DNA from: Helicobacter pylori
GTDB taxonomy: Bacteria > Campylobacterota > Campylobacteria > Campylobacterales > Helicobacteraceae
Length of the DNA: 64,000 bases
Reading direction: 5' to 3'
Assembly: GCF_016748675.1 (NCBI RefSeq)
Contig: NZ_CP051534.1
Coordinates: 1,240,001-1,304,000 of the forward strand
Within the stretch, counting starts at the first letter, position 1, and the number at the start of each line of letters is the position of its first letter. Positions 8,505-17,004 of the stretch are shown in pieces. The notes beneath the pieces are model-generated. The model was not told the DNA's origin, ran no database searches, and saw nothing but the letters and a program-made list of their open reading frames with translations. The translations under genes and the position numbers were made by a program.

Positions 8505-8590
8505 GTGTAATTCCTTGTAAAAAGTTATATTCTACCAAAATAGAATAAGACAAAAATTCTAACCATCTCTAATTTTAATACCCCATTAAA

Positions 8591-8766
8591 CTTAATGAAA
8601 CCTAAACTTAATGAAACCTAAACTTAATGAAACCTAAACTTAATGAAACCTAAACTTAATGAAACCTAAACTTAATGAAACCTAAACTTAATGAAACCTA
8701 AACTTAATGAAACCTAAACTTAATGAAACCTAAACTTAATGAAACCTAAACTTAATGAAACCTAAA
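8591..8766. repeat. 16-bp tandem repeat, 11 exact copies
   Basis: The unit CTTAATGAAACCTAAA is repeated eleven times without a mismatch over 176 bp, then breaks into CCCAACATAA. The unit length is not a multiple of three, so the array is not coding: each copy shifts the frame and all frames close. Perfect identity implies recent expansion and probable copy-number variation between strains. Confidence 0.97.
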
Positions 8767-8934
8767 CCCAACATAAATATTACTAAAAAGATTTTTTCTA
8801 AAGATCTCACCACCAACAAAGCGATAACTCGCAATTCAATCTTAGGCTTCATCTGCAACAATACAATCTTTAGCAATCAAGCCATCTGTTATGATTAGAC
8901 ATGACTTTAGATTTTATTTTTAATAGTAAAACTC

Positions 8935-9050
8935 ATTCCCCCTACAACCCCAAACTAAACCCCCTAACCCTAAAGAGCGCTTTTTTAAGAAGTTATCATT
9001 TAACTAGCGTCAAAATCTTTTATATTATTATAAAAAACGCTTTTAGTATT
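8935..9050. repeat. Dispersed C-rich element, copy upstream of the paralogue pair (related to 30690-30810)
   Basis: Collinear with the element at 30690-30810 through the blocks CATTCCCC, AACCCCAAACTAA, CCTAAAGAGC, CTTTTTTAA, TAGCGTCAA and AAAAACGCT. Confidence 0.55.
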
Positions 9051-9090
9051 TCTTAAAATATTATCACTCAATAGGAAATCCTTTACTGAT

Positions 9091-9777
9091 TTATTTCAAC
9101 CTTTCTTTATACGCTACCTCCAAACTGCTATACCCTTTTTTCAATTCTCCCACATCCCCAAAAGCCACCACTTTAGCTTCTTTTAAAAAAATCGCGCTGT
9201 CTAAATACTTTTCCACATCCACCACCAAATGCGTAGAAACTAGCAAGCTTGCGTTTTGGCTAAACTCCTTAGCGATTAACTCAAAAATCTCTTCTCTTGC
9301 AATAGGGTCAATCCCAGCCACCGGCTCATCAAAAAGATACAAAGAAGCGTTTCGTGATAGGGTTAAAATCAGCTGTAATTTTTCCCTCATGCCTTTTGAA
9401 AGGGCTTTGAACTCTCTTTTTAAAGGCACGCTGAAGCGTTTGAGTAAATCTAGGGCTTTTGATGAATCAAAATCGCTAAAAAAATCCTTGTAAAAAGCGA
9501 TCGCTTTTAAAGGCGTTAATTTAGGATCTAAAAAATCGCCATCGCTTAAAAACGCCACACTTTTTTTAGTCTCTATGCCGATCTTTTGATTTAAAATTTT
9601 CACTTCCCCCTGATAGTTCAAATTCAACCCAGCTAAAATTTTTAACAGAGTGGTTTTGCCCGCCCCATTAGGGCCTAAAAGCCCTATAAATTGTTGTTTG
9701 GGTAGTTTCAAACTGATATTGTCTAACGCTTTTAAACTCCCATAAGTTTTAGTCAAATTCTCTATTTCTACTAGCAT
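9091..9777 (-). CDS. ABC transporter ATP-binding protein
   Basis: The 228-residue ATPase has Walker A (GPNGAGKTT, about residues 34-42), a signature-type motif LSKGMREKLQL, Walker B LYLFDEP and the switch histidine in LLVSTHLV. The sequence resembles the YhcG/CcmA-like single-domain ATPases that drive export systems. No permease gene is adjacent, so its membrane partner must be encoded elsewhere. Its start overlaps the end of uppS by 7 bp, so the two are translated from one message. Corresponds to HP1220 by context. Confidence 0.9.
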   Translation of the reverse strand: MLVEIENLTKTYGSLKALDNISLKLPKQQFIGLLGPNGAGKTTLLKILAGLNLNYQGEVKILNQKIGIETKKSVAFLSDGDFLDPKLTPLKAIAFYKDFFSDFDSSKALDLLKRFSVPLKREFKALSKGMREKLQLILTLSRNASLYLFDEPVAGIDPIAREEIFELIAKEFSQNASLLVSTHLVVDVEKYLDSAIFLKEAKVVAFGDVGELKKGYSSLEVAYKERLK

Positions 9778-10475
9778 TTTAATTCCCCGAATTTGCGCAC
9801 TCTTTTGTAAAAATCGCTAATGATGTTTTCTAAATCTTTAGGGGTGAAATCAGGCCATAAAATCGGCGTGAAAAACAATTCCGCATAGCTGGACTGCCAC
9901 AATAAAAAATTAGACAAGCGCATTTCCCCCCCTGTTCGTAACAACAAATCCACTTCCGGCAAATCATGCGTGTCTAAACGATTAGAAATTTCATTTTCTA
10001 AGCTTTCTAAAAGGCTTATATGGCTAGGCGGGCTTTCTAATAAGCTTTTAAAAGCCCTTGAAAGCTCGTTTTTAGATCCGTAATTAAGGGCTAAAACTTG
10101 CGTAAAATCCTTAAAATGCCTGGTATCGTTTTCAAGCTGCAAGATCGTGTCTCTCAATTCTTTAGAAAAGCCCTCTAAATCCCCTATCGCCCTGAAGCGT
10201 ATGTTATTATCCAAGTAAGTGGATCGCTCATCTTTAAGGTATTTTTTAAGCATTTTCATCAAAAAATCCACTTCACTTTTAGGGCGTTTCCAATTTTCCG
10301 TAGAAAAAGCGTATAAAGTCAAGCATTCTAATTTATGGTTAGCGCACCAGATCGTGATGTCTTTAAGGGTTTTTACGCCTTTTTTATGCCCATAAGCCCT
10401 AGCTTTATTCTTTAATTTAGCCCACCTGCCATTACCATCCATAATAATGGCAAGGTGTTTGAGAGTGTTGTCCAA
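9771..10475 (-). CDS. uppS: Undecaprenyl diphosphate synthase (cis-prenyltransferase)
   Basis: The 234-residue protein shows the UppS motifs: IIMDGNGRWA with the catalytic Asp near residue 13, YAFSTENWKRP in the middle, and DLLLRTGGEMRLSNFLLWQ followed by AELFFTPILWPDF at the C-terminal side. It condenses isopentenyl units into the C55 lipid carrier used for peptidoglycan and O-antigen. It starts with ATG 39 nt after the end of the dehydrogenase gene and overlaps the ABC ATPase, so it belongs to a minus-strand unit with both. Confidence 0.96.
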   Translation of the reverse strand: MDNTLKHLAIIMDGNGRWAKLKNKARAYGHKKGVKTLKDITIWCANHKLECLTLYAFSTENWKRPKSEVDFLMKMLKKYLKDERSTYLDNNIRFRAIGDLEGFSKELRDTILQLENDTRHFKDFTQVLALNYGSKNELSRAFKSLLESPPSHISLLESLENEISNRLDTHDLPEVDLLLRTGGEMRLSNFLLWQSSYAELFFTPILWPDFTPKDLENIISDFYKRVRKFGELKC

Positions 10476-10514
10476 TGCCTTTACCCTTTAAAGAAATTCT
10501 TTAATTATACACCA

Positions 10515-13355
10515 TTAAAGCGTGCAAGCATCCACTAAATAAGCGATATGCTGCCAAGCGAATCGGGTTTTTTCACTCAAACCGATTTCACAAGTGCTAG
10601 AAGTGGAAAAGCCCCTTTTAAGATCATAGGATTGGTAAAATTCTTGAAAGCCGTTTAAAGCGCTCTCGTTTAGTTCAGGGGTGAAAAAGCCCTTATTCCC
10701 CGCAAAGCCGCAACAACCCGTCTCTTTATGGATAACAATCTCGCCCAAAGTGCATTTTTTAGCCAAATTGAATAACAACTCTTCTTTATTTTCTAGCTTT
10801 AAAGCGCACATCGTGTATAACCCTATGTCTTCGTTAATGGGGTTGAATTTTAATTTTGGGCTTAGAACTTCTTCAATATAGACGCTCAAATCATAGACTT
10901 TCAAATCCTTATAAGCTTTCATTTGCTTGAAAAAATGCGTCGAACATGCGCTATGGTCTAAAACAATGGGGATTTTTCCCTCATCGCTTAATTGTAAAAA
11001 GATCGCATGGTTTTTTTCATTGTTTTGTTTGGTTAAGGCGGTGTAATTGATAAAGGCTTTCCCGCAACAAAGTGCATTTAATCCGTTAGGATACACCACA
11101 GAAACCTTGGCTTTTTGGCATAAGGATTCAAACACTTCTTGAATGCATCTTTTATCCGCCATTTTGGTTGATGGAGCGAACGAGCGGTTGATGCAGGTGC
11201 TGAAATAAATGACTTTTTCTCCGCTTTTGTGCGTTTTATTTTCTAAAGGATAGGCGTTGTTTTTGGGCATGTAATGAAAGGCTTTAGGGAAGGGCTTGAT
11301 GAATTTTTTAATCCCTTTAGTCAGGCTCACCAAGTTGTGAGGGCCTATGAGTTTTTGAACCACGAAAGCGCTTTTTAAAGAAAAACGAGCCGCACTTGTG
11401 GTCGTTTGCATATTGTTTAAGATCTTTGAAGCGATCTTTTCGCCTTTAGGGTTCTTTTGATAATGATTTAAGGCGATGCTCCCGGTATCAATTTCTAAAG
11501 GGCATAAGGTGGAACACATATGGCACACTGCGCAAGTGGCGTGCGCTAAATATTCAGACTCTTTTAAAAGCTCATCTAATAAAACCTGATCTTCATTATG
11601 ACCATGACTGACCCTTTCTTTTAAGCACTCTACCTCTCTGTGGATAACGATTCGTTGTCGTGGCGTTAAAGACAAATCTTTACTGGGGCAAATCCTTTCA
11701 CAAAACCCGCATTCCATGCACATGTCCAAATGCTCTTCAATAGGGTAAATGCTCTTTAAATTTTTAGTGTGGATTTCTTTATCGTTTGTGATGATCACAT
11801 CAGGGTTTAAAAGGCCATTAGGATCAAACAATTCTTTGATTTGTTTGTGGATCTTATAAGCTTTTTCTCCCCACTCCATTTCCACAAAAGGGGCTACCAT
11901 CCTGCCTGTGCCATGTTCGGCTTTAATAGAGCCAGAGCTTTTGCTCACCATTAAAAACATCTCAGAAACTAAATTTTCAAACGCCTTTCTTTCGGTTTCA
12001 TTTTCTAAAATCGGCGTAACGACAAAATGCAAATTCCCGCTTAACGCATGCCCAAAAATAATGCCATTATCCTTAAAGCCATGTTTTTTTAAAAGCCCCT
12101 CAATCGCTTTTGCCCCTTCTACAAAATTTTCTTGACTGAAGCACACGTCTTCAATGATCACAGAGCTTTGGCTTTTTCTTTTTGACGCTGCGATAGGGAA
12201 AATGCCTTTTCTGATCTTCCACCACGATTGATAAATGTTAGGATCACTACTGATTTGAGAATCTAAAACGACCGGTACCGCGTTCAAAGCGTTTAAAATC
12301 GTTTGCATGTTGTTTTCTAAAATCAAAGGATCATCGCTCTCGCTTTGAATGAGTAAGCATGCGTTAGGCTCTTTGATTTCTAAAATCACGCTAGGCATGC
12401 CCTCTAAATTTTTCACGCTTTTTAAGGACGCATAATCCATAAGCTCTGCTGAAGAAATCATTTCAGGTTGTTTGGCTTTTAAAGCGGCTAAAATTTGAGC
12501 GGCTTTGGCGCATTGCTCTAAATTTTCATAAAACAATAACGCGCAAGTTTTATAAGCGTAGTCTTTCACGCATTCTAATCCCACGCTTGAAATAAAGCCT
12601 AAAGTCCCCTCAGAGCCTATGAATAAATGGCTGATGATTTCAATCGGATCTTCAAAATCAATGAGAGCGTTTAAGCTATAGCCGGTGGTGTTTTTGATCT
12701 CGTATTTTTTCTTAATGAGAGCATGCAATTCTTTATCTTTTAATATTTCTTTTCTTAAGTTTAAAACCCCTTCAATCAAATCTTTACGCGCGTTTTTGAA
12801 ATCCTCAACGCTCTCTTGATTGGCCGTGTCTAAAAGAGCGCCATCAGCTAAAATGACTCTTAAGGATTTTAAGGTTTTGTAGCTGTTTTGCTCCACCCCG
12901 CAACACATCCCGCTAGCGTTATTAGCGACAATCCCCCCTATCATGGCGGTGTTTATCGTAGCGGGATCCGGGCCTATTTTTTTATGGTAAGGTTTTAATA
13001 AAGCGTTCGCATGGCTTCCTATGACTCCGCATGAAAGCTGAATGCTTTGAGCGTTGTCTAAAATGTGAGCGTCTTTGAAAAAATGCGTAACCATAACCAG
13101 CACCCCATCGCAACTCGCCTGCCCTGATAAGGAACTCCCAGCCGCTCTAAAAGTCAATGAAACGCCATGCTTTTTGGCTAAAACACAAAGCTTTTGGACT
13201 TCTTCTTCATCTTTCACCCAAGCGACTATTTTAGGGATATAACGATAACATGACGCATCAATGCCATAAGCCAAACGGCGTAAATAATCCTTAAAGATCC
13301 GCTCGTTTAAAAACCCGCTCGCTTCGGTAAAAAAAGCATGATAATTTTCTTCCAC
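10515..13355 (-). CDS. dld: FAD/Fe-S D-lactate dehydrogenase-like protein (DLD)
   Basis: About 946 residues in four parts: an FAD-binding GlcD/DLD domain (about 1-450, with GSSLSGQASCDGV and PDPATINTAMIGGIVANNASG), two ferredoxin-type clusters (CMECGFCERICP near 543 and CAVCHMCSTLCP near 605), then two CCG domains (LCCGKAF near 763 and GCCGFAGNKG near 882). It therefore joins GlcD- and GlpC/LldE-like modules in one chain and should oxidise D-lactate or a similar 2-hydroxyacid at the membrane. Two GTG codons are possible starts; I chose 13355, five bases after AAGGAG, because the one at 13361 overlaps that site. Confidence 0.9.
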   Translation of the reverse strand: MEENYHAFFTEASGFLNERIFKDYLRRLAYGIDASCYRYIPKIVAWVKDEEEVQKLCVLAKKHGVSLTFRAAGSSLSGQASCDGVLVMVTHFFKDAHILDNAQSIQLSCGVIGSHANALLKPYHKKIGPDPATINTAMIGGIVANNASGMCCGVEQNSYKTLKSLRVILADGALLDTANQESVEDFKNARKDLIEGVLNLRKEILKDKELHALIKKKYEIKNTTGYSLNALIDFEDPIEIISHLFIGSEGTLGFISSVGLECVKDYAYKTCALLFYENLEQCAKAAQILAALKAKQPEMISSAELMDYASLKSVKNLEGMPSVILEIKEPNACLLIQSESDDPLILENNMQTILNALNAVPVVLDSQISSDPNIYQSWWKIRKGIFPIAASKRKSQSSVIIEDVCFSQENFVEGAKAIEGLLKKHGFKDNGIIFGHALSGNLHFVVTPILENETERKAFENLVSEMFLMVSKSSGSIKAEHGTGRMVAPFVEMEWGEKAYKIHKQIKELFDPNGLLNPDVIITNDKEIHTKNLKSIYPIEEHLDMCMECGFCERICPSKDLSLTPRQRIVIHREVECLKERVSHGHNEDQVLLDELLKESEYLAHATCAVCHMCSTLCPLEIDTGSIALNHYQKNPKGEKIASKILNNMQTTTSAARFSLKSAFVVQKLIGPHNLVSLTKGIKKFIKPFPKAFHYMPKNNAYPLENKTHKSGEKVIYFSTCINRSFAPSTKMADKRCIQEVFESLCQKAKVSVVYPNGLNALCCGKAFINYTALTKQNNEKNHAIFLQLSDEGKIPIVLDHSACSTHFFKQMKAYKDLKVYDLSVYIEEVLSPKLKFNPINEDIGLYTMCALKLENKEELLFNLAKKCTLGEIVIHKETGCCGFAGNKGFFTPELNESALNGFQEFYQSYDLKRGFSTSSTCEIGLSEKTRFAWQHIAYLVDACTL

Positions 13356-13426
13356 ACGCACTCCTTAAACATTCTTATTTATCAAATCATTGTAACATAA
13401 CCTCACTTTAAAAATTAAGGATAAAC

Positions 13427-13765
13427 ATGCTTGAAGATTATGCGATCAGTTTAGGAGAAGTCAATTTCAATGATTTTATCGTGGTGGATGTGCGCGAATT
13501 GGACGAATATGAAGAATTGCATTTGCCTAACGCTACGCTCATTAGCGTCAATGACCAAGAAAAGCTCGCTGATTTTTTATCTAAACACAAAGATCAAAAA
13601 GTGTTGCTCCATTGCAGGGCTGGTCGTAGGGCTTTAGATGCGGCTAAAAGCATGCATGAATTAGGCTATACGCCCTATTATTTAGAGGGCAATGTCTATG
13701 ATTTTGAAAAATACGGCTTTAGAATGGTCTATGATGATACTTCTTTGAGTGGCAAAAAAAACTAG
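13427..13765 (+). CDS. Rhodanese-like sulfurtransferase domain protein
   Basis: A single 112-residue rhodanese domain with VVDVRELDEYEELHLPNA near the N-terminus and an active-site loop LLHCRAGRRALDAA, in which the Cys starts a six-residue CRAGRR loop typical of sulfurtransferases. It may carry persulfide sulfur; its partner is unknown. Cytoplasmic, no signal peptide. ATG follows TAAGGATAAAC. It ends 2 nt before hemD and is probably co-transcribed with it; it diverges from the dehydrogenase gene. Confidence 0.9.
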   Translation: MLEDYAISLGEVNFNDFIVVDVRELDEYEELHLPNATLISVNDQEKLADFLSKHKDQKVLLHCRAGRRALDAAKSMHELGYTPYYLEGNVYDFEKYGFRMVYDDTSLSGKKN

Positions 13766-13767
13766 GC

Positions 13768-14448
13768 ATGAGGGAGATTGTATGGGTGCATTCTCAAAGA
13801 ATCGCCCCTTATAAAACTCTCATTTTAAATGAATTGCGCTACTATCCTTTAGAATTGGATCTAACCCCTTTTAACGCCCTTGTTTTCACTTCTAAAAATG
13901 CGGTGTTTTCCTTGCTAGAAACCCTAAAAGACAGCCCCAAACTCAAAATGTTACAAAACATTCCTGCTTACGCTTTGAGCGAACCCACCGCCAAAACTCT
14001 ACAAGATCACCATTTTAAAGTCGCCTTTATAGGGGAAAAAGCCCATGGCAAGGAGTTCGCCAAAGAAATCCTTCCTTTATTGGAAAAAAAAAGCGTTTTG
14101 TATCTCAGGGCAAAAGAAATTGCCTCTCCTTTAGATACTATTCTTTTAGAGCATGGCATTAATCTTAAACAAGCCGTTGTTTATGAAAACAAGCTCAAAC
14201 ATTTGACTTTAAGCGAACAAAACGCCTTAAAACCCCAAGAAAAGAGCGTTCTTATTTTCACCGCCATAAGCCACGCAAAAGCCTTCTTGCACTATTTTGA
14301 ATTTTTAGAAAATTACACCGCTATCAGCATTGGCAACACGACCGCTCATTATTTACAAGAGAAAGGCATTCCAAGCTATATTGCCCAAAAGCCCTCCTTA
14401 GAAGCGTGTTTAGAACTGGCTTTAAATTTGAGAGTTAAGGAATGTTAA
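13768..14448 (+). CDS. hemD: Uroporphyrinogen-III synthase
   Basis: The 226-residue protein shows the weakly conserved HemD pattern: VFTSKNAVFSLLE near residue 40, SVLYLRAKEIASPLDTIL in the second domain, VVYENKL and LIFTAISHAKAFLHYF, then AISIGNTTAHYLQEKGI at the end. It closes and inverts ring D of hydroxymethylbilane in haem synthesis. Two bases after the rhodanese gene. HemD sequences diverge strongly, so the call rests on the motif order and on its position as the H. pylori HP1224 orthologue. Confidence 0.88.
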   Translation: MREIVWVHSQRIAPYKTLILNELRYYPLELDLTPFNALVFTSKNAVFSLLETLKDSPKLKMLQNIPAYALSEPTAKTLQDHHFKVAFIGEKAHGKEFAKEILPLLEKKSVLYLRAKEIASPLDTILLEHGINLKQAVVYENKLKHLTLSEQNALKPQEKSVLIFTAISHAKAFLHYFEFLENYTAISIGNTTAHYLQEKGIPSYIAQKPSLEACLELALNLRVKEC

Positions 14449-14495
14449 AAACACCTCATTATAATGCTCTCAATGGTTTTTTTAAAGGATGATGC

Positions 14496-14900
14496 ATGAA
14501 TCTTGTCTTTTTATGGGCCGCTTTATGGGCCGCTTTAGGAGGGGCTATAGGGAGTTCGTTAAGGTATTTTGTGGGCAAAATGATGCCCAGTAAATTTTTA
14601 ATGTTTGAAAGTTTCCCTTTAGGGACTTTTAGCGTGAATCTCATAGGGTGTTTTGTCATCGGCTTTATGGGGCATTTGGCCGCTAAAAAAGTTTTTGGCG
14701 ATGATTTTGGGATTTTCTTTGTTACCGGGGTTTTAGGGGGTTTTACGACCTTTTCTTCTTACGGGCTAGACACTTTAAAACTCTTGCAAAAATCCCAATA
14801 CCTTGAAGCCATTTCTTATGTCTTAGGCACTAACCTTTTAGGGCTTATTGGGGTGGCTATTGGGTGGTTTTTGGCTAAGAATTTTATAGGCGTTAATTAA
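14496..14900 (+). CDS. crcB: Fluoride exporter CrcB/Fluc
   Basis: The 134-residue membrane protein has four hydrophobic segments and the family motifs GGAIGSSLRYFVG near the start, GTFSVNLIGCFVIGF (with the conserved Asn) and GVLGGFTTFSSYG (the TTFS fluoride track). Fluc channels are dual-topology dimers that let fluoride leave the cytoplasm. ATG follows AAAGGATGATGC. No fluoride riboswitch is visible in the 47-nt leader after hemD. The gene is followed by a strong bidirectional terminator. Confidence 0.95.
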   Translation: MNLVFLWAALWAALGGAIGSSLRYFVGKMMPSKFLMFESFPLGTFSVNLIGCFVIGFMGHLAAKKVFGDDFGIFFVTGVLGGFTTFSSYGLDTLKLLQKSQYLEAISYVLGTNLLGLIGVAIGWFLAKNFIGVN

Positions 14901-14926
14901 TAAAACGCTTTCTAGCGTTTTATTAA
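14897..14926. terminator. Strong bidirectional terminator between crcB and hemW
   Basis: A 13-bp perfect stem (TTAATAAAACGCT at 14897-14909 with AGCGTTTTATTAA at 14914-14926) with a TTCT tetraloop. A/T-rich arms give U-runs in either direction. It overlaps the crcB stop codon and serves both converging genes. Confidence 0.9.
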
Positions 14927-14951
14927 CGCTTGATTAAAGCAGAGCCTACAA

Positions 14952-15989
14952 TCACAACAGCCACAAAGCCATTTCATCGGCCATGAAAAAATCGCTCGCT
15001 ACCAATCGGTTATTTTTAATGAAAGCCTTATTTTCTTCGATCAAAAACTTTACTTTATTTTCATCTAACAAACCAATCTCAACCCCCAATTCACACCTCA
15101 AGCCTAAAAACAATTTTTCTAAGCGCTTGTCTTGTTTATTAAGCGTCTCAACTTGGCGTTGTAGGGGGTCTTTGATGTAATTTTCTATGAGTTTTTTCGC
15201 AAAAAAACGCTCATTCGCCACGCAACCTACAGCCCCAGCCCCACACCCTAAATAATCTTTAGCCCCCCAGTAAGCCAAGTTGTGTTTGACTTGATAATTT
15301 CTAGCGTAATTAGACACTTCGTATTGCTTGAAAGAAAAGCCCTCTAAAGCCTCTCTCACTACATTGTCAAAATCCACGCTTGAGGGTTTTTTGGCGTTTT
15401 TTTCTAAATTCGTGTTTTTTTCAACGCTCAAAGCGTAAGCGCTCAAGTGGTTGATAGGGAGTTCTTTAGCGAGTTTTAGTTCTTCTTTTAAAGAATTTTC
15501 ATTGTCTAATGGGGTGTTATAAATCAAATCAATGCTGATATTTTCAATCCCGCTTTTTAAAATAGTTTCTATCACGGGGGCGATATTTTTGGAATGTTGG
15601 CGCTCTAAAAATAATAATTTATCCTCCCTAAAACTTTGCACCCCTAAACTCAAGCGGTTGATCCCTAAATCTTTTAAGCCTTGACACCAAGCTTTAGTAA
15701 TCAATTCAGGGTTAGCTTCAGTGGTGATCTCACAATCTAAGCTCAGGCGTGCATGTTGATGAATGCTTTCAAAAATCCTTTCAAAAGCCTTCACGCTTAA
15801 AGTGTTGGGCGTGCCGCCACCAATAAAAATACTTTCAATTGGTTCGTCAGTTTGGCTTAAGGCATGCTTTAAATCCAGGCATAGCGCTTGAGTGTATTCT
15901 TCTTTTAGCCCATGCTTATTTTCATAGGAATTGAAAGCGCAATAACCGCATTTATTTTCACAAAAGGGGATATGAATGTATAAAATCAT
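14952..15989 (-). CDS. hemW: HemW-like radical SAM protein (HemN family)
   Basis: About 345 residues with the radical SAM triad CENKCGYC near the N-terminus (HIPFCENKCGYCAFNS), SAM-binding IFIGGGTPNTL, and a C-terminal HemN-type domain (FKQYEVSNYAR, NLAYWGAKDYLGCGAGAVG). The residue after the triad is Phe, whereas coproporphyrinogen oxidase HemN has a fourth Cys there, so it matches the haem chaperone HemW better than a true HemN. The start is uncertain: ATG codons at 16010, 16004 and 15989 are in frame; I chose 15989 because family homology begins there and GAGAG lies 8 nt upstream. Converges on crcB. Confidence 0.9.
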   Translation of the reverse strand: MILYIHIPFCENKCGYCAFNSYENKHGLKEEYTQALCLDLKHALSQTDEPIESIFIGGGTPNTLSVKAFERIFESIHQHARLSLDCEITTEANPELITKAWCQGLKDLGINRLSLGVQSFREDKLLFLERQHSKNIAPVIETILKSGIENISIDLIYNTPLDNENSLKEELKLAKELPINHLSAYALSVEKNTNLEKNAKKPSSVDFDNVVREALEGFSFKQYEVSNYARNYQVKHNLAYWGAKDYLGCGAGAVGCVANERFFAKKLIENYIKDPLQRQVETLNKQDKRLEKLFLGLRCELGVEIGLLDENKVKFLIEENKAFIKNNRLVASDFFMADEMALWLL

Positions 15990-16084
15990 ATTTATTTCTC
16001 TCATTTTCATTTCATTTTTAAGCAAAACTTAAACTTGTAATTGTATCATTTTAAGATCATTTTGATAAGTAGAGGAGACAAACG

Positions 16085-16375
16085 ATGAAAAAGGTTATTA
16101 TGGCTTTAGGCGTTTTGGCGTTCGCGAACGCTTTAATGGCAACCGATGTTAAAGCCCTTGCAAAAGGTTGTGCCGCTTGCCATGGGGTTAAGTTTGAAAA
16201 GAAAGCTTTAGGCAAAAGCAAAATCGTCAACATGATGACTGAAGCGGAAATTGAAAAAGATCTTATGGATTTTAAAAGCGGTGCTAACAAGAATCCTGTC
16301 ATGACCGCGCAGGCTAAAAAATTAAGCGATGAAGACATCAAAGCTTTAGCCAAATACATCCCCACTCTCAAATAA
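16085..16375 (+). CDS. Periplasmic cytochrome c553
   Basis: A 96-residue precursor: signal peptide MKKVIMALGVLAFANALMA, then a small class I cytochrome c with the haem-binding GCAACHG motif near residue 33 and a likely Met axial ligand in NPVMTAQAK. In H. pylori cytochrome c553 carries electrons from the bc1 complex to the cbb3 oxidase. ATG follows AGAGGAGACAAACG. A -10-like TATCAT lies at 16044-16049. A terminator follows directly, so it is probably monocistronic. Confidence 0.96.
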   Translation: MKKVIMALGVLAFANALMATDVKALAKGCAACHGVKFEKKALGKSKIVNMMTEAEIEKDLMDFKSGANKNPVMTAQAKKLSDEDIKALAKYIPTLK

Positions 16376-16385
16376 ACCCTCTCCG

Positions 16386-16436
16386 TTTTAATAGCACTGT
16401 TTGAGCACTATTAAAATGGGTTTCAACCCCTTTTTT
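16386..16436 (+). terminator. Terminator after cytochrome c553
   Basis: Two hairpins in series: TTTTAATAG (16386-16394) with CTATTAAAA (16408-16416), then GGGT-TTCA-ACCC ending at 16429, followed by CTTTTTT. The second plus the T6 run is a standard intrinsic terminator. Confidence 0.8.
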
Positions 16437-16489
16437 CTTGATTTTTGATTTTAATGGCATTCTTAACCCTACTTAAAGCCAGCATACAC

Positions 16490-16495
16490 TATAAT
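16490..16495 (+). promoter_or_regulatory. -10 box upstream of nudH
   Basis: A perfect TATAAT preceded by ACAC, 41 bp upstream of the nudH ATG. Transcription would start near 16502, giving a leader of about 34 nt. The -35 region is not recognisable, as is usual in H. pylori. Confidence 0.6.
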
Positions 16496-16535
16496 ACCAT
16501 CTTAATCAAACAAGAAAGAGCTAAAATAAAGACCT

Positions 16536-17003
16536 ATGCTACATAAAAAATATCGTCCTAATGTTGCGGCCATTATCATGTCGCCAGACTACCCTAACGC
16601 ATGCGAAGTTTTTATCGCTGAGCGCATAGATATTGAAGGGGCGTGGCAGTTCCCCCAAGGGGGCATTGATGAGGGAGAAACCCCTTTAGAAGCGCTTTAT
16701 AGAGAATTACTAGAAGAAATTGGCACGAATGAAATAGAGATTTTGGCGCAATACCCCAGATGGATCGCCTATGATTTCCCAAGCAACATGGAGCATAAAT
16801 TTTATTCGTTTGACGGGCAAAAACAACGCTATTTTTTAGTGCGCCTAAAGCATGCGAACAATATTGATTTGAACAAACACACGCCAGAATTTAGAGCTTA
16901 TCAATTCATCCATCTTAAGGATTTGCTTAAAAAAATCGTCCCCTTTAAACGCCAGGTGTACCGCCAAGTCATCGCTCATTTTAGAAAAGAGGGGTATTTA
17001 TAG
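16536..17003 (+). CDS. rppH: Nudix RNA pyrophosphohydrolase (RppH/NudH/InvA type)
   Basis: The 155-residue protein contains the full Nudix box from [17 protein letters not shown] through LEEIG, starting near residue 39, preceded by GAWQFPQGG, which is characteristic of the RppH/diadenosine polyphosphate hydrolase branch. It removes pyrophosphate from 5'-triphosphate RNA ends or cleaves ApnA. Cytoplasmic, normal length. It ends 1 nt before the lysC GTG start, so it probably heads the nudH-lysC-hobA-holB-folP operon. Confidence 0.94.
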   Translation: MLHKKYRPNVAAIIMSPDYPNACEVFIAERIDIEGAWQFPQGGIDEGETPLEALYRELLEEIGTNEIEILAQYPRWIAYDFPSNMEHKFYSFDGQKQRYFLVRLKHANNIDLNKHTPEFRAYQFIHLKDLLKKIVPFKRQVYRQVIAHFRKEGYL

Positions 17004-17004
17004 G

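Larger units (their letters stand above)
8505..9090. other. Intergenic region with tandem array and dispersed-element copy
   Basis: This 586-bp gap upstream of the paralogue pair and downstream of the ABC ATPase holds three things: an eleven-copy 16-bp array (8591-8766); a stretch at about 8770-8930 whose minus strand reads, in two frames, ADEA-stop and MKPKIELRVIALLVVRSLEK, suggesting a frameshifted gene remnant I cannot name; and a C-rich, AT-flanked element (about 8935-9050) related to DNA downstream of babB. Confidence 0.5.
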
